From Heterobilharzia americana (lineage: Eukaryota > Platyhelminthes > Trematoda > Strigeidida > Schistosomatidae): a stretch of DNA of 64,000 bases. Of this stretch, positions 1-11,915 are shown piece after piece. Below the pieces are notes generated by a model. That model saw nothing but the letters and a program-made list of their open reading frames with translations. It was not told the DNA's origin and ran no database searches. Made by a program: the position numbers and the translations under genes. The stretch covers positions 113,454,701-113,518,700 of the forward strand of contig OX104134.1 in NCBI GenBank assembly GCA_944470555.2, read 5' to 3'. The first letter of the stretch is position 1. Every line of letters starts with the position of its first letter.

Positions 1-105
1 GTACTACCAAACCTCGGTAGTTGGAGTGGAGTTCGGACCTGTGACCTATCCGTTGAAAGTCGTCCCCTTTAACCAATGAGCCACAGCTCCTTGGCGTTTA
101 CCAGT
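1..105 (-). repeat. tRNA-derived SINE-like head (fragment)
   Basis: Read on the minus strand, this stretch holds an RNA polymerase III A-box-like motif TGGCTCATTGG (complement of 73-83) followed at normal tRNA spacing by a B-box-like motif GGTCCGAACTC (complement of 29-39). The flanks do not form a closed acceptor stem, so it is not a working tRNA gene. A tRNA-derived SINE head or a tRNA pseudogene is the best reading. A related A/B-box pair occurs at 35413-35482. Confidence 0.45.
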
Positions 106-169
106 TTACACCACCTACGGTGCCACGTGATATTTTATTGCCTACTATAGGTTGAGTATACTATCCTGC

Positions 170-530
170 AGTTCACTGTATTGTACTGTAGGGCTGTGAA
201 ACATGACCATTAAAGGTAGAGGACATGAGGCAGCTCAGGTTCTCCACCATGGTTGCCTTTGTAGCATGACCATGTGTTGTTCTGTCTCAGAACCAGTAAA
301 CTAGAAGTCAGGCGTAGAGTTTTGAGAAAAGGTAAGTCAGTCTATACAGTTGTCAAATCTCACCGACCGATATGGCTGGGACATGTGTTACGCATGCCTA
401 GTCACTGTCTGCGTGCAGTATTAGTTGAAGTAAGTTGGCTTAGGAAAAAGTGAGGGCGGACAAACAAAAACATGGCATCTTTCCACGAAATCATTGACTG
501 TTGATCTGAGCCGTATGGAGAAAAGTAAAC
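170..530 (+). mobile_element. LINE-1f 3' fragment (end of RT ORF)
   Basis: Degraded copy of the C-terminal end of the RT ORF of the LINE family most abundant here. Conserved landmarks are the segment resembling 'RRRVLRKGKS' and the following 'WLGHVLRMPS' (around 330-415), which also appear in the copies at 8.9-9.4, 10.0-13.4 and 14.6-15.9 kb. Frameshifts break the reading frame. No coding capacity remains. Confidence 0.6.
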
Positions 531-1107
531 TTCGGGGTTAGTATTTGTGCGCTGTGCGGCAACTTAGACCGTTACAGATTAATCCTAGATCCCATATAGA
601 TATTGATATTATTAGTATACACCCCTAAAACTTGTAGTGTCATAACAGATAACTACGCTTGCAAAATCATATTGTCTCAAAGGTCATTTTAATTTGATGA
701 CCATGTTGATTTGCATACAGTAGACGTTAACACTACTGATTATGTCTTTGAAATTGTATTTGTTTCTTAAAAAATACACTAAGCGTGTAATGAAGTGTAT
801 ACAAATAGAACTTATGTACAATTAATTATAGGACAAAGGTTACTAGATTTCATTGACTATCAATTGAGTTTGACACATGAATATTGTTTCTAAATCTTTT
901 CATTCATCTGGTGAAACGACAGATTTTCAAAAACGTGCTTATGATGTCATCTTCACTTTTTGTGGATTTTTGGAGATCGAATGTGAGAAATCGAAGCGAT
1001 AATTTTGATTTGACACTATCAATTCTTACATATAATATTCCATTACAGATATACGCACGTTAAATTCTGCTTGATGATCATCTATTTGTCAGTGTAATAG
1101 TGGATTA
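531..1107. other. Intergenic / 5' flank of MED10
   Basis: AT-rich sequence without a recognisable element. It ends at the MED10 start codon and presumably holds the promoter and 5' UTR, but no defined motif could be assigned. Confidence 0.4.
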
Positions 1108-2435
1108 TGGTTGATCGTAACCGTTTCGAAATTCTGGAAGAGAATATTGAGAGTATTATTGATCATTGCAGAGAAGCAGGAATTGTTGTATGCGACTACC
1201 AACCCAGTATATCGTTTCAGAAGAAGATCAATGATCTAGTTTACAAGTTACAGGTATTATAATTTTATAAATATTTTGATTGTATGTGTTACAGAAAAAC
1301 TTCAACACCAATGTTGATGAAATCACTCCGAATGTGTCATATCGCTGGCATTATATCTGAGACCTTCATGATTAATAAAGTATTTGATGAGTAATTGTAG
1401 TTATATATCCTGGAAGATGTTCTGAATGAGCGTTTGGTATTTCTTGGCACTTGTGAGTTAGGTGTTTATGCAACCGTGAAGTAGCTGGTTTTCCCTCAAA
1501 GGTTAGTACTCATGCTGTTTTGTACTGCTAGTTACTGGCTTGGAAGGTACCTAAGATACTAGTTGGTTCTAGACAGTAATAATCGTCCTCTCGCGCAATA
1601 GATTTGTAGGTCAGTTTTGCAGTGTAGCCACCGAGAATGTGGATTGGTGTTATGGGTGACTACATTTGATGTTAGACGGCATCAGAAATTCTTCTGGAGT
1701 TGCTCAATCCAATATTTCATGCAGGCCGACGTTTATTACTATACATTAGGTTTAATATGAGTAATCCTTCTTACAGTTAGAGCAAAACAGCATCTCATGT
1801 TTTCAGATTGATTGGCTGTATCTATAAAAGTCGTTAATAAAGTGTTAAATAAATACTGAACATCTTGTAATGCCATAATGATGATACACTCAGTATAATC
1901 GAAATACAAACGATTTTCAATTATAGTGGGATTGTTTCTTGATATCAATAGTTGCAAGTTCTTTTGTAGACGTTTGATTTTCTAATAGTGTAAGGATGAT
2001 TGAAATACAACAAATGTACATCGATATACTATCGTATTTTTCTACTTATGATGAAGTAATATTTGTGTGGCATACTCTTTCTATTTACTTTCATAGGATG
2101 TTGATCGTATGCAAGTGGAAATGCAAGATATACACGTTCCTATTGAATTGTTCTCTAAAATCGATGCTGGCCAAAATCCTCAGTTATACACTCGTGAATG
2201 CATGGAGCAAGCTCTAGCAAAAAACGAAGCAGTACGTGGGAAACTAGATAGCCTTCGTCGCTTCCGAATGCTGCTTATATCTGAATTATCTCGTCAATTT
2301 CCCAATGAAATGGCTAAATATCGAGCTGTACGTGGTGATCCCGAAGCTCCGGTCCTAGGTCCTGCCATGTCCAGCAACTCTCAGTCAAATGGATCTGGTA
2401 CTGAAACTGGCTCTGAAACTGTTTCAATTCGCTAA
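1108..2435 (+). CDS. MED10: Mediator complex subunit 10 (two exons: 1108-1253 and 2097-2435)
   Basis: MED10 (yeast Nut2) is a small subunit of the middle module of Mediator, the nuclear complex linking activators to RNA polymerase II. Exon 1 begins MVDRNRFEILEENIESIID and contains 'CREAGIIVCDYQP', matching the family's N-terminal helix. It ends at a CAG/GTATTA donor. Exon 2 follows a TTTCATAG acceptor at 2096, joins in phase 0 (..KLQ/DVDRMQ..) and carries the diagnostic 'NPQLYTRECMEQALAKNE' and 'AKYRAVRG' motifs. The predicted protein is about 161 residues, longer than the human protein (about 135). The extra length is a Ser/Asn/Gly/Thr-rich tail after the conserved core. The intron (about 840 bp) holds no recognised element. 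The start is chosen because the ATG opens directly into the conserved helix. The exon 1 start could shift by one base because of my position counting. This is the best preserved host gene in the window. Confidence 0.93.
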
Positions 2436-3710
2436 AATATCTAAGTAAACGATCACTGCAATTTGTTGCCTCTGGATGGACACATGTTTTTTTGTGAACA
2501 TTGCATTTCTTCTTTTTCCTACACTGTTTCTGTATATTTACTTGCTTGCCAAAAGAAATGAAATTAAGTTGATCTTTCTTGATATTCTATATTTTTAACT
2601 CAGTTATCTGCCAGAACCAATCAGAGTCAATGACATATATGCAAAATAACACATCCTATACTCGTATACATTCTTTACAAGCTGTTGGAACTGTTTTATT
2701 ACAGCACTGTTTTGGGAAGACCACTTCAGGAATTTACATACTCGTGAGAAACTTCCTCATTTATATTCAGAAATTAGTTGCGTATTTTGGAAACAAAACG
2801 TATAGCTAGCATCGGTTTGGTTAGGTGGTTAGTGCACCAGGCTGCACAACTGTGGTTATTATTCACGGTCATAAACTGTTGTTTATTAGTTCTGTATGGC
2901 TAGAATACTGATTACATGTACACTATACCAGGTGAATTAAATAGATGTCCCCTCATTACTAGTGTTTCAACATGACTACACTTGGTTGGTAACTATTTTT
3001 AAAGCCCAACTGAATATGAATAGGCGCCAAAAGTAGAGCTCCTGGCATATTGACTGAATATGCTGCGATACGACACAGTTATTTACACACAAAAGGCTCG
3101 ATTAGGATAGAGCATGAGATTCCCATCAGGTAGAAAGCAAAACGTCGAAGTCACTAAACAGAGAATAGTTTCTTAGTGGTGCCTATAAGACTGAAGTTCT
3201 TTTTACTATGACTTAACTGGGTGCTAATTTGTTGTTGACGAAAGTGAAACAATATGGCGTTAATTTTACTTAAAAATGCAAAGGGTTATGCTTTTTAAAC
3301 AAATGATGGTAACAGTAAATTTGACAGTCTGCTCTAGAACTGTTTTGAATAAACGATTATGTGAGGCGACAACGTCTAAACAAAAGTCGAGCAAAGGGTT
3401 TGATTTTAACAAGCATTAAGTAAACTAAAAAGAGTATGCGAGACAATGTATTTTTGGAAGTGAGCATTGCGATTTAAGTACATTTTCTGTATTAAAGCCT
3501 TGAAGTACCGACTTCAAAGTATTTTATATTTCACTTTACAAATGATTACGTCTGACGAGTGTTGGGTTTGTAAGACCCGGGAAGTGAACGCTTCACGCGT
3601 AATTCACAAAACGTACCTCAGAACATTTAAAATATCTTTTTCACGCCTTTTTCCACCTCGTATGAATCACTCATTTTCACCGCTTTTAGGAACGTCATTT
3701 CCCTCTTGGT
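2436..3710. other. Non-coding region 3' of MED10
   Basis: Contains the MED10 3' UTR (length unknown) and AT-rich sequence. The short open frames here show no recognisable domain and have unremarkable composition. No repeat family from elsewhere in the window was recognised. Confidence 0.4.
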
Positions 3711-5884
3711 TATGATAATTTTTATTTGTCCCTTGAGTTCCTAGTGTAACATACGGGTTCACTAGCACGTAGCCATTTCACTCTGTTCTCTGCAGTCTTT
3801 TGAACCTCGCTCCACGTCTCCCCACAACCTTTCATTTATTCCTCACACCATCTCCTCCATGTCACTCTCGACTAAGATGCCAAACTCGTCGTTTCCCTTT
3901 CGGGTTCCGCTCAAGGGTGTGCCCTTCAGCGTGATGTCTCCGAATGGTCTTCTCAGTGGATGTCCAATCCAACCCGTCTCCACATTCTTCTGCATATTTG
4001 TTTGGCGATGGGTTCTTGGCAGGTTGGTTACCAGCCAGCCAGAATTTCTTGTTACTCATTCTTATCATTCTGGCCATCTGGTCTTCAGTATAGACGGAAC
4101 GTAGGCGGTAGCTGCTGATGAATGTCTGCGGTTTGTTGGAAGTGCTTTTCGTGATACGCCAAGTTTTTGAAACATATGGCAGCAATGACCTCACATTGGT
4201 GTTGAAAATCCGTACCTTGTTCATTGTGCTGAGTGCAGCAGATCTCCACTCTGATTTCAGACTAATGAAGGCCTGTCTTGCTGTCTTTCCGATCCTTGCT
4301 TTGACGTCCTCATATGTGCCTATCTCACCTGTAGTTGAAACGATGCTGCCCTGCCAAGATAGGTGAAAGAGACTACTTCCTTTAGGTTTCTCCCGTTGAT
4401 GGTGATTGGTTCTTGTTGTTTTTGTTGGTGGTGTTGGTTGGGTATCTCCATCAACTCTGTCTTCCCTGCGTTCACTTGAAGTCCCGTCTTCGTTGCCTTG
4501 TCTCTTCTGTCAACTTGTTGGTCCTCTCATGTAGATCTTCGAGCTTGTGCCACATTAGACATAAATCATCATAGGCGAAATCCAAATCTTCTTCTAGGAT
4601 CTTTTCATCGATCCAGCCAGCGTATGCCCATCTTCTCACAGCTCCTCTCAGTTTCTTGCATGATCCAGTCCAGTGGACCACAATCAGGGAGATCACCGAT
4701 GATAGTAGGTGACAACCTTGTCTTACTCCTGTCTTCACTTCAAACGCATCACCCCGAGCTTTCCATTGTGGATCACTTGGCATGCGGCGTTTTCATATAG
4801 CTGTTGAATGAGGTTGATAAAGGTTTGTCGCACTAAAACCGTAGTGCTGAAGCAGCAGGTGCCAAATACTTCTCGGTCGACGCTATCGAAGGCCTTTTCA
4901 AAATCGATGAAGTTGAGGTGAAGAGTTGATTGCCATTCTATGCTCTATTCTATGATGATGTGTGGTGTAGCGTTGTTAATTGGTCCGCATATGATTTGTT
5001 CTTCCTGAAGCCAGACAGCCTATTCCTGTCGTAATTTCGAATCCAGAGAATCTTTTAGTCTCTCCAGTATGATGCGGCCTAATATTTTGCTTGGGGTGGA
5101 CAGGGGCATGATTCCCCGCCAGTTCTTGCAAAGACTTAGGTCGCCCTTGTTTGGGAGTGTGACAAGGTAGCCCTTCTCCCACTCGACAGGTACCCTTCCT
5201 TCCTTCCTTTCTTGCAAACCGTCTGCAATAGTGGTGTGGGCGTGTCCGCTGTTATCTTTGTGTCTGTTTTCAGTGCTTCTGGCAGAATTCCACCTGGTCC
5301 TGCTGCTTTCCTGGATTTCAGCAACTTTATGGTATTCAACACTTCGGCTTTTGTCAGAGGGTTTATGTTCACTGATAGTTCTATGTTGATCTCTTCCCAG
5401 ATAGTAACCTGGTTATTTGATATCGTGTTGTCAGGTCTCTCCTGCCGCCAGCCCGTTCTGTTTCACTTGCCAGTGTGTCGCAGAAGTGTCTTTTGTCTTT
5501 GAGCGCACTCTTCTTCACTTCTTTGTCCAGTGTTTTATACGTTGTACTCATTTCTTCTTTTCGTTGTTCATCCTTGCACTGGTTTATCTGCTTCACCATC
5601 TTCCCCTCCCTCCTCTATCAGCTTCCATGTGTCCGTCGAGATCCATTCCTTGTCTCGTTTCTTCTTCCTTCCTACCACGGTTATGAGGATTTCTGCCCAC
5701 ATCTCTTTCAAAGAGTTCCAGTGTTCTTCCACGCATGTTTCTTCATGGATGTTGTTCAATGTCTCCCATTTTGTCTTGATGGCTGACGTGAAGATGTCCT
5801 CTGTAGTTTCGTCCTTCATTTTCTCGTCTGAGTGTTCAACTTGAACTGTGGTCTATCACCAGCTTCTTTGAAGGCTGTCAACTA
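3711..5884 (-). mobile_element. RTE/SR2-like LINE copy A (5'-truncated, 3' end present)
   Basis: A non-LTR retrotransposon of the RTE type (one endonuclease-RT polyprotein, about 3.3 kb when complete). Reading on the minus strand, it starts inside the endonuclease-RT linker near 5884 and shows RT fingers 'KAAGPGGI' (around 5290) and 'LCKNWRGI'. Next come motif A ('FDSVDRE') and a catalytic motif written FAYDDL (about 4570-4590), where the family has FADDL. The copy reaches a 3' end with a short AT-rich tail near 3711. The frame is broken many times, with the same lesions as copies B and D. It lacks the 150-bp linker segment that copy D retains (53421-53575). It is the only A/B/D copy with the natural 3' end, so it defines that end for the subfamily. 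Confidence 0.85.
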
Positions 5885-6299
5885 GATGTTGAAGTTGGTT
5901 TACTCGAGACCGTTATTGAGATTCTCCGAACGCGGTTCAAACCAGCATTCAGAGACCTATTGCACTGGTGCTACGTCCTACTTCGAACATACTCAAACCA
6001 CTTCATATTTCCATAGAATTGAAATTCAATATTGTCAAGGGTTCGGAGAACGCAGCACATATCCAGGCCACCTCACTTGACAAAAGTTCACGTCATCGAA
6101 TGACACGCCGCTTCTTCCTACTGCTCCTCGCCTAACCGCAACATTGCCCACACCGAGGTTCCACCAAGCTAGAGACAAAATCAACATAGACCTCTCCCTT
6201 CTCATAGACTGGAATGATCAGCAAAGTAGACTAGTCTGACAATACTACCTCTTATTGTCATATACTGTCTTGTACCCGCATCACTTTAAATAAAATCTT
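5885..6299. other. Unassigned sequence between LINE fragments
   Basis: Flank of copy A. A short stretch around 6175-6250 resembles LINE-1f 3' sequence, but the match is too weak to delimit. No gene seen. Confidence 0.3.
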
Positions 6300-6620
6300 C
6301 CTATCTCCATTCTTGAAAGCTTCGGATGGCAAACTGTCTGGTTCTGCTGCTTTGCACCGTTTCCGGTTCCATACAGCCTTCTCAACTCCTAGGAAATTTG
6401 CGCGACTGACATCTACGTTTCATTCAGGTTGAGGTCGGATTTTGAGCAGCTGAAGGGTTGGTATGGGCCATTTGAACTGTTCTCCAAAGTGTGCCGGCCA
6501 ACGTTCTAGCCACTTGTCCTGAGAGATTATCGGCGTCCTACGCCTTTCGGTGATCGTTTCACTAACTATCATTTTCTTCTCCCCGGCATCCATAATAAAC
6601 CCAAATAATGGTCTGCAACA
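6300..6620 (-). mobile_element. LINE-1f fragment (linker between endonuclease and RT)
   Basis: The minus-strand translation shows the pre-RT region of LINE-1f: an 'ERWPAHFGEQFKWP' segment corresponding to 'ERWAEHFEKQFNWP' in the copy at 12.1 kb, followed by the 'VEKAV' stretch before the RT fingers. It is degraded and abuts an opposite-strand fragment of the same family. Confidence 0.6.
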
Positions 6621-6624
6621 ACTC

Positions 6625-6960
6625 TTAGCTTATTGATAAGGAATGAAGTAGCGGAATGCATTGACCACTTCACTTACTTGCGCAGATGTATCTGCCCGGA
6701 CAGGTTAGTTTCTATCGAATTATCAGATGTGATAGGAAAGGTCTGTTTGGCATGTGCCAACTTGCGTTACCTGTGGTATCGACATGCGAAATATCGGAAT
6801 GTCTTTCAAAGGAATATGCTGCGCTGCAACCCGTTCTGTCCCGTCATACGGCTGTGACACATGGTCGTTAGAGTTGGGGACAAAATCAACTTAGAACCTC
6901 ACACACAATCGCACTGCTTCAAGTTGTCACATTTCATAGTAGCATTCAAGAAACAGTTGG
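6625..6960 (+). mobile_element. LINE-1f fragment (RT thumb / C-terminal part)
   Basis: The plus-strand translation matches the 'CVDRFTYLGSRISPDG' region of the 13.1 kb copy ('CIDHFTYLRRCICPD' here) and continues toward the 3' end. Length about 330 bp. Orientation is opposite to the 6300-6620 fragment, so the two are not one simple insertion. Confidence 0.55.
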
Positions 6961-7039
6961 ATAAGAAAATTGATATCAAACGGAACAAAGTTGTCTGATA
7001 GAATAAACAATTAGATTATAAAGGTTAGCGTAAATATTC

Positions 7040-8620
7040 AAGCTTTAGCAGACTTCAAAGAGTGAATACATCTGCGCCACTGTGACCAGTTTTCAGTCAT
7101 CTGACCAGGCGTTCTTGACCACTGGTTCCTGTCTTTTTTGCGTACACCTCCCAACAGCCAGGTAGTCTACATCTCCCCACATGACTCTTGGTAAACTTGG
7201 GCTTAAGTTGCTTTTGACATTCATCGTGATCAGAGCCAGCTGGAATCAGTCTTCTCACACCAGTCAGTCTTGATGACGTTGCGGAAATCCAATGAATTTT
7301 GCTAACCTTCAGGTGTACATTACCAGTTACCTTTGCCGGTTTCTACAGCAGACTTAATATCACGCTAGGTTTCATCAGCACGAGCGTTGCTGTCAAGTTC
7401 AGTTAAATGCTCAGGTAACTCCTCTATAAGTACATACTTGATGTTCTTATCTTCTAATCGAGCATGCACAGGCGCTACTGACTCCTGTTTCCCGCGAGCA
7501 GTTAGATGTAAACATACGTGCTCGGACCAGCGCGTGGTCGATGTAAAAGCACACTCTCCCGAAGGGGAGGCAATCTTTTGCCAACCCTCTCCAGTGATAA
7601 GTGATAGCAATATGGTCTCTCTGTGTCCATTGCTGATTTGATTTCGGTGGGTGCCATGTGAGACTGTGTTTGCTTCTGCTCGAAGTCAGTGCTGATCAGA
7701 AACAAGTAACTGTCGGTGCAAAATTGCTACAGATTATCATCGTTTTCACTTAGGCATAGAATTTCGTAGATACCCTCAAGATGCCTTTCCGATTGGCTCA
7801 GCTTTTGTACTTGGGCATTGAAAATCTCTACTATTATGACTGTATCTGAGCGTTTTGCTTTTCGTAACCAAATTGGCAGCTTTTAATAGGGTTTATCCTT
7901 CTCACCAACTGAACTGCAGTCCGTGAGAGCATAAGTGGAGATTACGAACAGGCATCGCCTAGTTTGACGATTTTCCTAGTTCTTACAAATCCATTCAGTC
8001 AAACAACATATCAGTGGCTTTTGACTAATTTCCAGTTGATGGGCACACTTTCGTCCTTACAACTTAGTGTTATGGCTACACTAACAAGTCCACGAGAACC
8101 AGCCACTGGGTCTCCGGGCACTTGTAAGGTAAATTTTGAAGATTCACTCCAATGGTCAAGTGAAGTCAGTTTAATGACCACACTCGAGTCCTGTATAGGT
8201 TTCTTAGAATCAACATACATCCATGCTTTGAGATTCCAGAGTTCTGGCGAGTGACGCTTACTGAACGATTTGGCACAGAGTTTGGACGTCGAAAGCCCCA
8301 ATATGAAACCGACTGTGGAATCTTAGGAGACTGGGAATGATGTTCGGTGGGTTGGATCATTAGGAATGGTAGCAGAATGAAAGGCTGAGGAAGTTGTAAG
8401 AGGTCTAATTTTGTATCAGGAGGTGAAAGCAAAGGAACAGGTATAGTTAAGGGGGATAAGTTTGATTGTATATTGTATACTGCTGGAAGCATGCAGTTGG
8501 TTGACACTTCTTGGCTACCTACACCATGGAAGGCTATTTCCTCTTGAAGAAACTGAACGAGGATGGTTATTGCGCGACCATAAAACTTATGAGACATATG
8601 CTTGAGGTCGGTCACACACG
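7040..8620 (-). mobile_element. LINE-1f fragment: 3' UTR-like piece plus endonuclease region
   Basis: On the minus strand, 8620-7330 encodes a degenerate apurinic-type endonuclease region: the segment before and including 'SLDHWSESSKFTLQVPGDP' (near 8150-8100), then 'SRGLVSVAI'. A later part equivalent to 'LISTDFEQKQTQSHMAP' (7640-7705) leads to the end of the domain. The first 250 bp (7040-7290) carry the 3' UTR-like 'GCGCCACTG..' sequence shared with the copies at 8.9, 14.7, 16.0 and 29.2 kb. RT is missing between the two parts, so this is either an internally deleted copy or two fragments. Not functional. Confidence 0.6.
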
Positions 8621-8879
8621 GCCATTTTGTCAGTTTGAGATTTTAGTGTGTTACTTTTGTATCCGATTATGAACCCCATCCATCCATCCAAATCAATATA
8701 GGACCAGGCATTACTGCGTAACTATCCGAGTTGCCACAGCTCATATCAGTACATCAAGTAGAAAGGCAGTGAGGTGGAAGATGAAGAGAAGAAAATCCAG
8801 TCAAAAGAAATATAAAGTACTCAAAAAGGGAAAGGAAGAATGAGAAAATGGTGTGATTCGGTATAGCGTTAAGATGAGG

Positions 8880-9400
8880 ATAATGTGTATATACTTCTGC
8901 GCCACCGACATCGGTTCTGAGCCATATCACCTAGAGTCTCCAACCAATGGTCCCTCTTGTCCTGCCGACCCCAACCGGCTAGTCTGCATCGCCCCACATG
9001 GCTCAAACTAACAGTCAATGACTTAATACGTTGGTGCTATGTTTTAGTCTGGCCATCTCGAGCTCTTTTCCAACTTGAGCCTACTTCAGCCAACATTGTG
9101 TGACGAGGCAGACGGCAATTAGGCATGCGTGAGACGTGCCCCAACCATCTCAGTCGATGAAGGTTCATAACCTCGTTAACTGATTTACCTCTCCTCCCTA
9201 AAACTCTACACCTGACTTCTGCGTTACTCACGTGGTGACACCACGGAATACGGCTTATACTACGAAGGCAACAGTGGTTAAATACTTGAAGCCTTCTCAT
9301 GTCTTCCACCTTCAATGGCCATGTTTCACAGTGGATTGCTGTGCATTGTGATATGCAAGTTCGGTCACCACGTCAAGGTAGCAGCTATTGGTTGGGAATG
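8880..9400 (-). mobile_element. LINE-1f internally deleted copy (5' tip joined to 3' end)
   Basis: On the minus strand, about 50 bp of the family's 5' leader (equivalent to 10018-10065, with the 'GCTGCTACCTTG' signature near 9380) is followed directly by the RT C-terminal coding part. The open frame 9037-9315 shows 'VEDMRRLQVFNHCCLRSI', 'RCRVLGRRGKS' and 'LHRLRWLGHVSRMPN'. The 3' UTR then runs to about 8880. Endonuclease and most of RT are absent, leaving a short, defective, possibly once trans-mobilised derivative. Confidence 0.65.
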
Positions 9401-10017
9401 AGGCAAACCGGTTTATGAATTAATGCTTTAAATCTTACTTGGGCGACACAATTTATTGATATGGTTCGTAGATGTCTTCTTCATCTTTAAGGTATTAGAT
9501 AACTAACAGGTTACAAGTAATATGGGTTGGTGGTAATTTTCCAATAATTCCCCTTCTTAGAAATTTCGAAGTGAGATGTGTTCATATATCGATTCCTAAA
9601 ATAAACAGTAACAGAGACGGTATGAGCTATGTATTGTCTATTCCACGTCAACGCTTATTTTGACGTGCAGAGTGAACTGACGTATGATGAAGTTGGAAGG
9701 AAAATAGGACTGACCAGTCTAATGCATCATGCCAATTCATTAAGTCTGTTTGTTGATGCAAGCATTCATGGTAAGTGTAGATTGTTTAGATCAGGTCCTA
9801 GAGATGATAGGAACCAGTGATTCGAGAATTAATGAAATGGCCCATAATCAGTTACTCTTTTTCATCTTCAGCATCTCGAACATACTCAGTAACCCTGATC
9901 CTGTCATAAGCTTTCATCTAGTTTCATATCATTCTTTCCTGTCTGCGCTTCCTTTGCGAGCAGCAATGGATTTTGAAGTTGAAATACACGGAAAAGACAC
10001 CGGTATTTTATGGTACT
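9401..10017. other. Intergenic, no gene recognised
   Basis: No domain or repeat was recognised. Short open frames run across this stretch into the LINE-1f leader and are not supported as genes. Confidence 0.35.
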
Positions 10018-10436
10018 CGATAGCTGCTACCTTGTCGTGGTGGTCGGGCTTGCATATCACAATGACCCAACGAGCTATGCTGGTGGAACACTTGTTCCCT
10101 CGGGGTCCTACCATACCAGAAAGGTCTGTTGGATAGTGGCTAGACGAAAAGCAGTTACCGTTGTGGTGTAAATTGCTACACTATGATCAGGGTCTGAGGG
10201 TGAAGTCGTACTGCTGCTAGCTGGATGGGGTGTGACAGCAGTAAGGTGTTTCCCTTGGATGACCAACAGTTCTATGCTGATGCGGCCTTCTCGGTGGGAG
10301 GGGGGTTAGAAGAAGTCGGCCCCAAAGATAACACACTCCACCATACCCTACGGTCTGCCTGGCCGGCGGTGTTGGTTCATTTGTCATTTCTTTTCGACCA
10401 TCCGGCCCTTATTTCTGGGGCCGTACACAAAAGGCT

Positions 10437-10719
10437 GTGTGTGACAAACCTCAAGCAGATGCCCGATGGGCTCTGTGGCCACACAAATCTCTTTCAGGTA
10501 CCTTAAGAAAAAATAGTCTTCCACAGTATGCGCAGCCAGGAACTGTCAACCGCCCTCACAACTCTATCAGCACTCAAGTTTCCTCAGACTGCTATCCACC
10601 TCCTTCGTCATTACCTTCCAATCTTCCTTCACGCCTCTCGACTAACAATACTACATCATCTTCAATTCCTCATAGCTCTGCAGCCTTTGACAACGATCTG
10701 AGTTCACAGAATAGTAATG

Positions 10720-10751
<32 letters not shown>

Positions 10752-11885
10752 TCACTTTATTCCAAACAATTTGGAATTCTCAGCGTCCTTGGTCTCCTTA
10801 AACCACGCTCCAAACTACATATTGGAGCCTTCAATGTCCGCACCCTCAGTCAAATTGGTCAACATGCTTCATTGGCAAAGACTCTAGCAACTCAGGCCAT
10901 GGACGTGTGCTGTGTTTGTAAGACACGCATACAGGACCCAAGTGCGGTTATTCACCCAACATCTTTTGGCCAATCTGGTGAGTCCGCGAAATTCGTCCTT
11001 CGAGTTTCTAGAGACTCGATAGCTAGCTCTCGTGGTCTTGCAGGTGTATGCATGGTATTAAGCATTAGGGCAGAAAGCTCACTACTAGACTGGATCCCAG
11101 TTGATAGTCGCCTCTGCGCTATCCGACTGAACGGCACAGTGAGAACTAAAAGGAATAGGGAGACTCGCCGTTGTCTCTTTGTAATCTGTGCTTACGCACC
11201 CACTGGCTGCAGTTCGGATGAAGTGAAGGACGAGTCCTACCGTAAACTATCCAGCCTCCTCTCGAAAGCGAAACGTTGGGACGCGGTGATTGTTGCAGGT
11301 GACTTCAATGCACAGGTGTGTAGACCGAGTGAGGCAGAAAGGTGCTTAGATGGGGCTTTCTGAATCCCGGGTGAACGTACAGATAACGGTGATCGCCTAC
11401 TACAACTGTGCTCAGATAACCACCTATTTTCAGCTAGCACACATTTGAGACATAAAGAAAGATACTGTCTGACGTGGCATCCACCGAGCTCAACTCAGCG
11501 ATAGACACAGACATAGAGCACATTGCTATTAGTCATCGCTGGAGAGGATCGGTGGAAGACTGCCACTTCTTCTGGAGTACATGTTTGGGTAGCGACCACG
11601 CGTCTCAATGGACGTGAGAAAAATTTGGCAACAAAACCACTACGAGTGCTTCTGGACAACGAAAACACCAGAGCCGTGTTCAGTGAGAATTTGGCTAGGG
11701 AGTTATCGGAACAAAAGACTATCACTCATCCAGAAGAAGCTTGGTGCCTTCTCGAGTCTGCTGTAAAAGCAGCGCTGAAGACCGTAGCCGACTCCGAAAT
11801 AGTGGTTAAGAAGCGTCAGTGGATATCAGCAACTTCTTCCGAACTAACGGATGCACGTGAACACCTCCCTGCGGGTTCTGAGTAG
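10437..11885 (+). pseudogene. LINE-1f endonuclease domain (interrupted)
   Basis: The open part 10437-11363 has a Ser/Asn-rich leader with an 11-residue Asn run, then the exonuclease-endonuclease-phosphatase fold: 'AFNVRTLSQIG' (about 10830), 'GLAGVCMVLS', 'YAPTGC' and 'VAGDFNAQV' (about 11290). The usual catalytic Glu in the 'SETR' box appears to be Lys here ('CKTRIQD', about 10920). A TGA at 11361-11363 breaks the frame, and the remainder continues in other frames to about 11885. A nickase of this kind cuts target DNA for target-primed reverse transcription. This copy looks dead from the substitution and the breaks. Confidence 0.7.
10719..10751 (+). repeat. (AAT)n microsatellite encoding poly-Asn
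   Basis: About ten AAT/ATA repeats inside the LINE ORF encode a run of asparagines just before the endonuclease domain. Confidence 0.9.
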
Positions 11886-11915
11886 AATGAAGAGCGAGCG
11901 CAACTTGAAAGTAGA

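Noticed and set aside
1..105. Functional tRNA gene
   Set aside because: A and B boxes are present but the acceptor arm does not pair. The same holds for 35413-35482.
3550..3590. Second hammerhead candidate ('CTGACGAG' at about 3553)
   Set aside because: No GAAA partner box and no matching stems.
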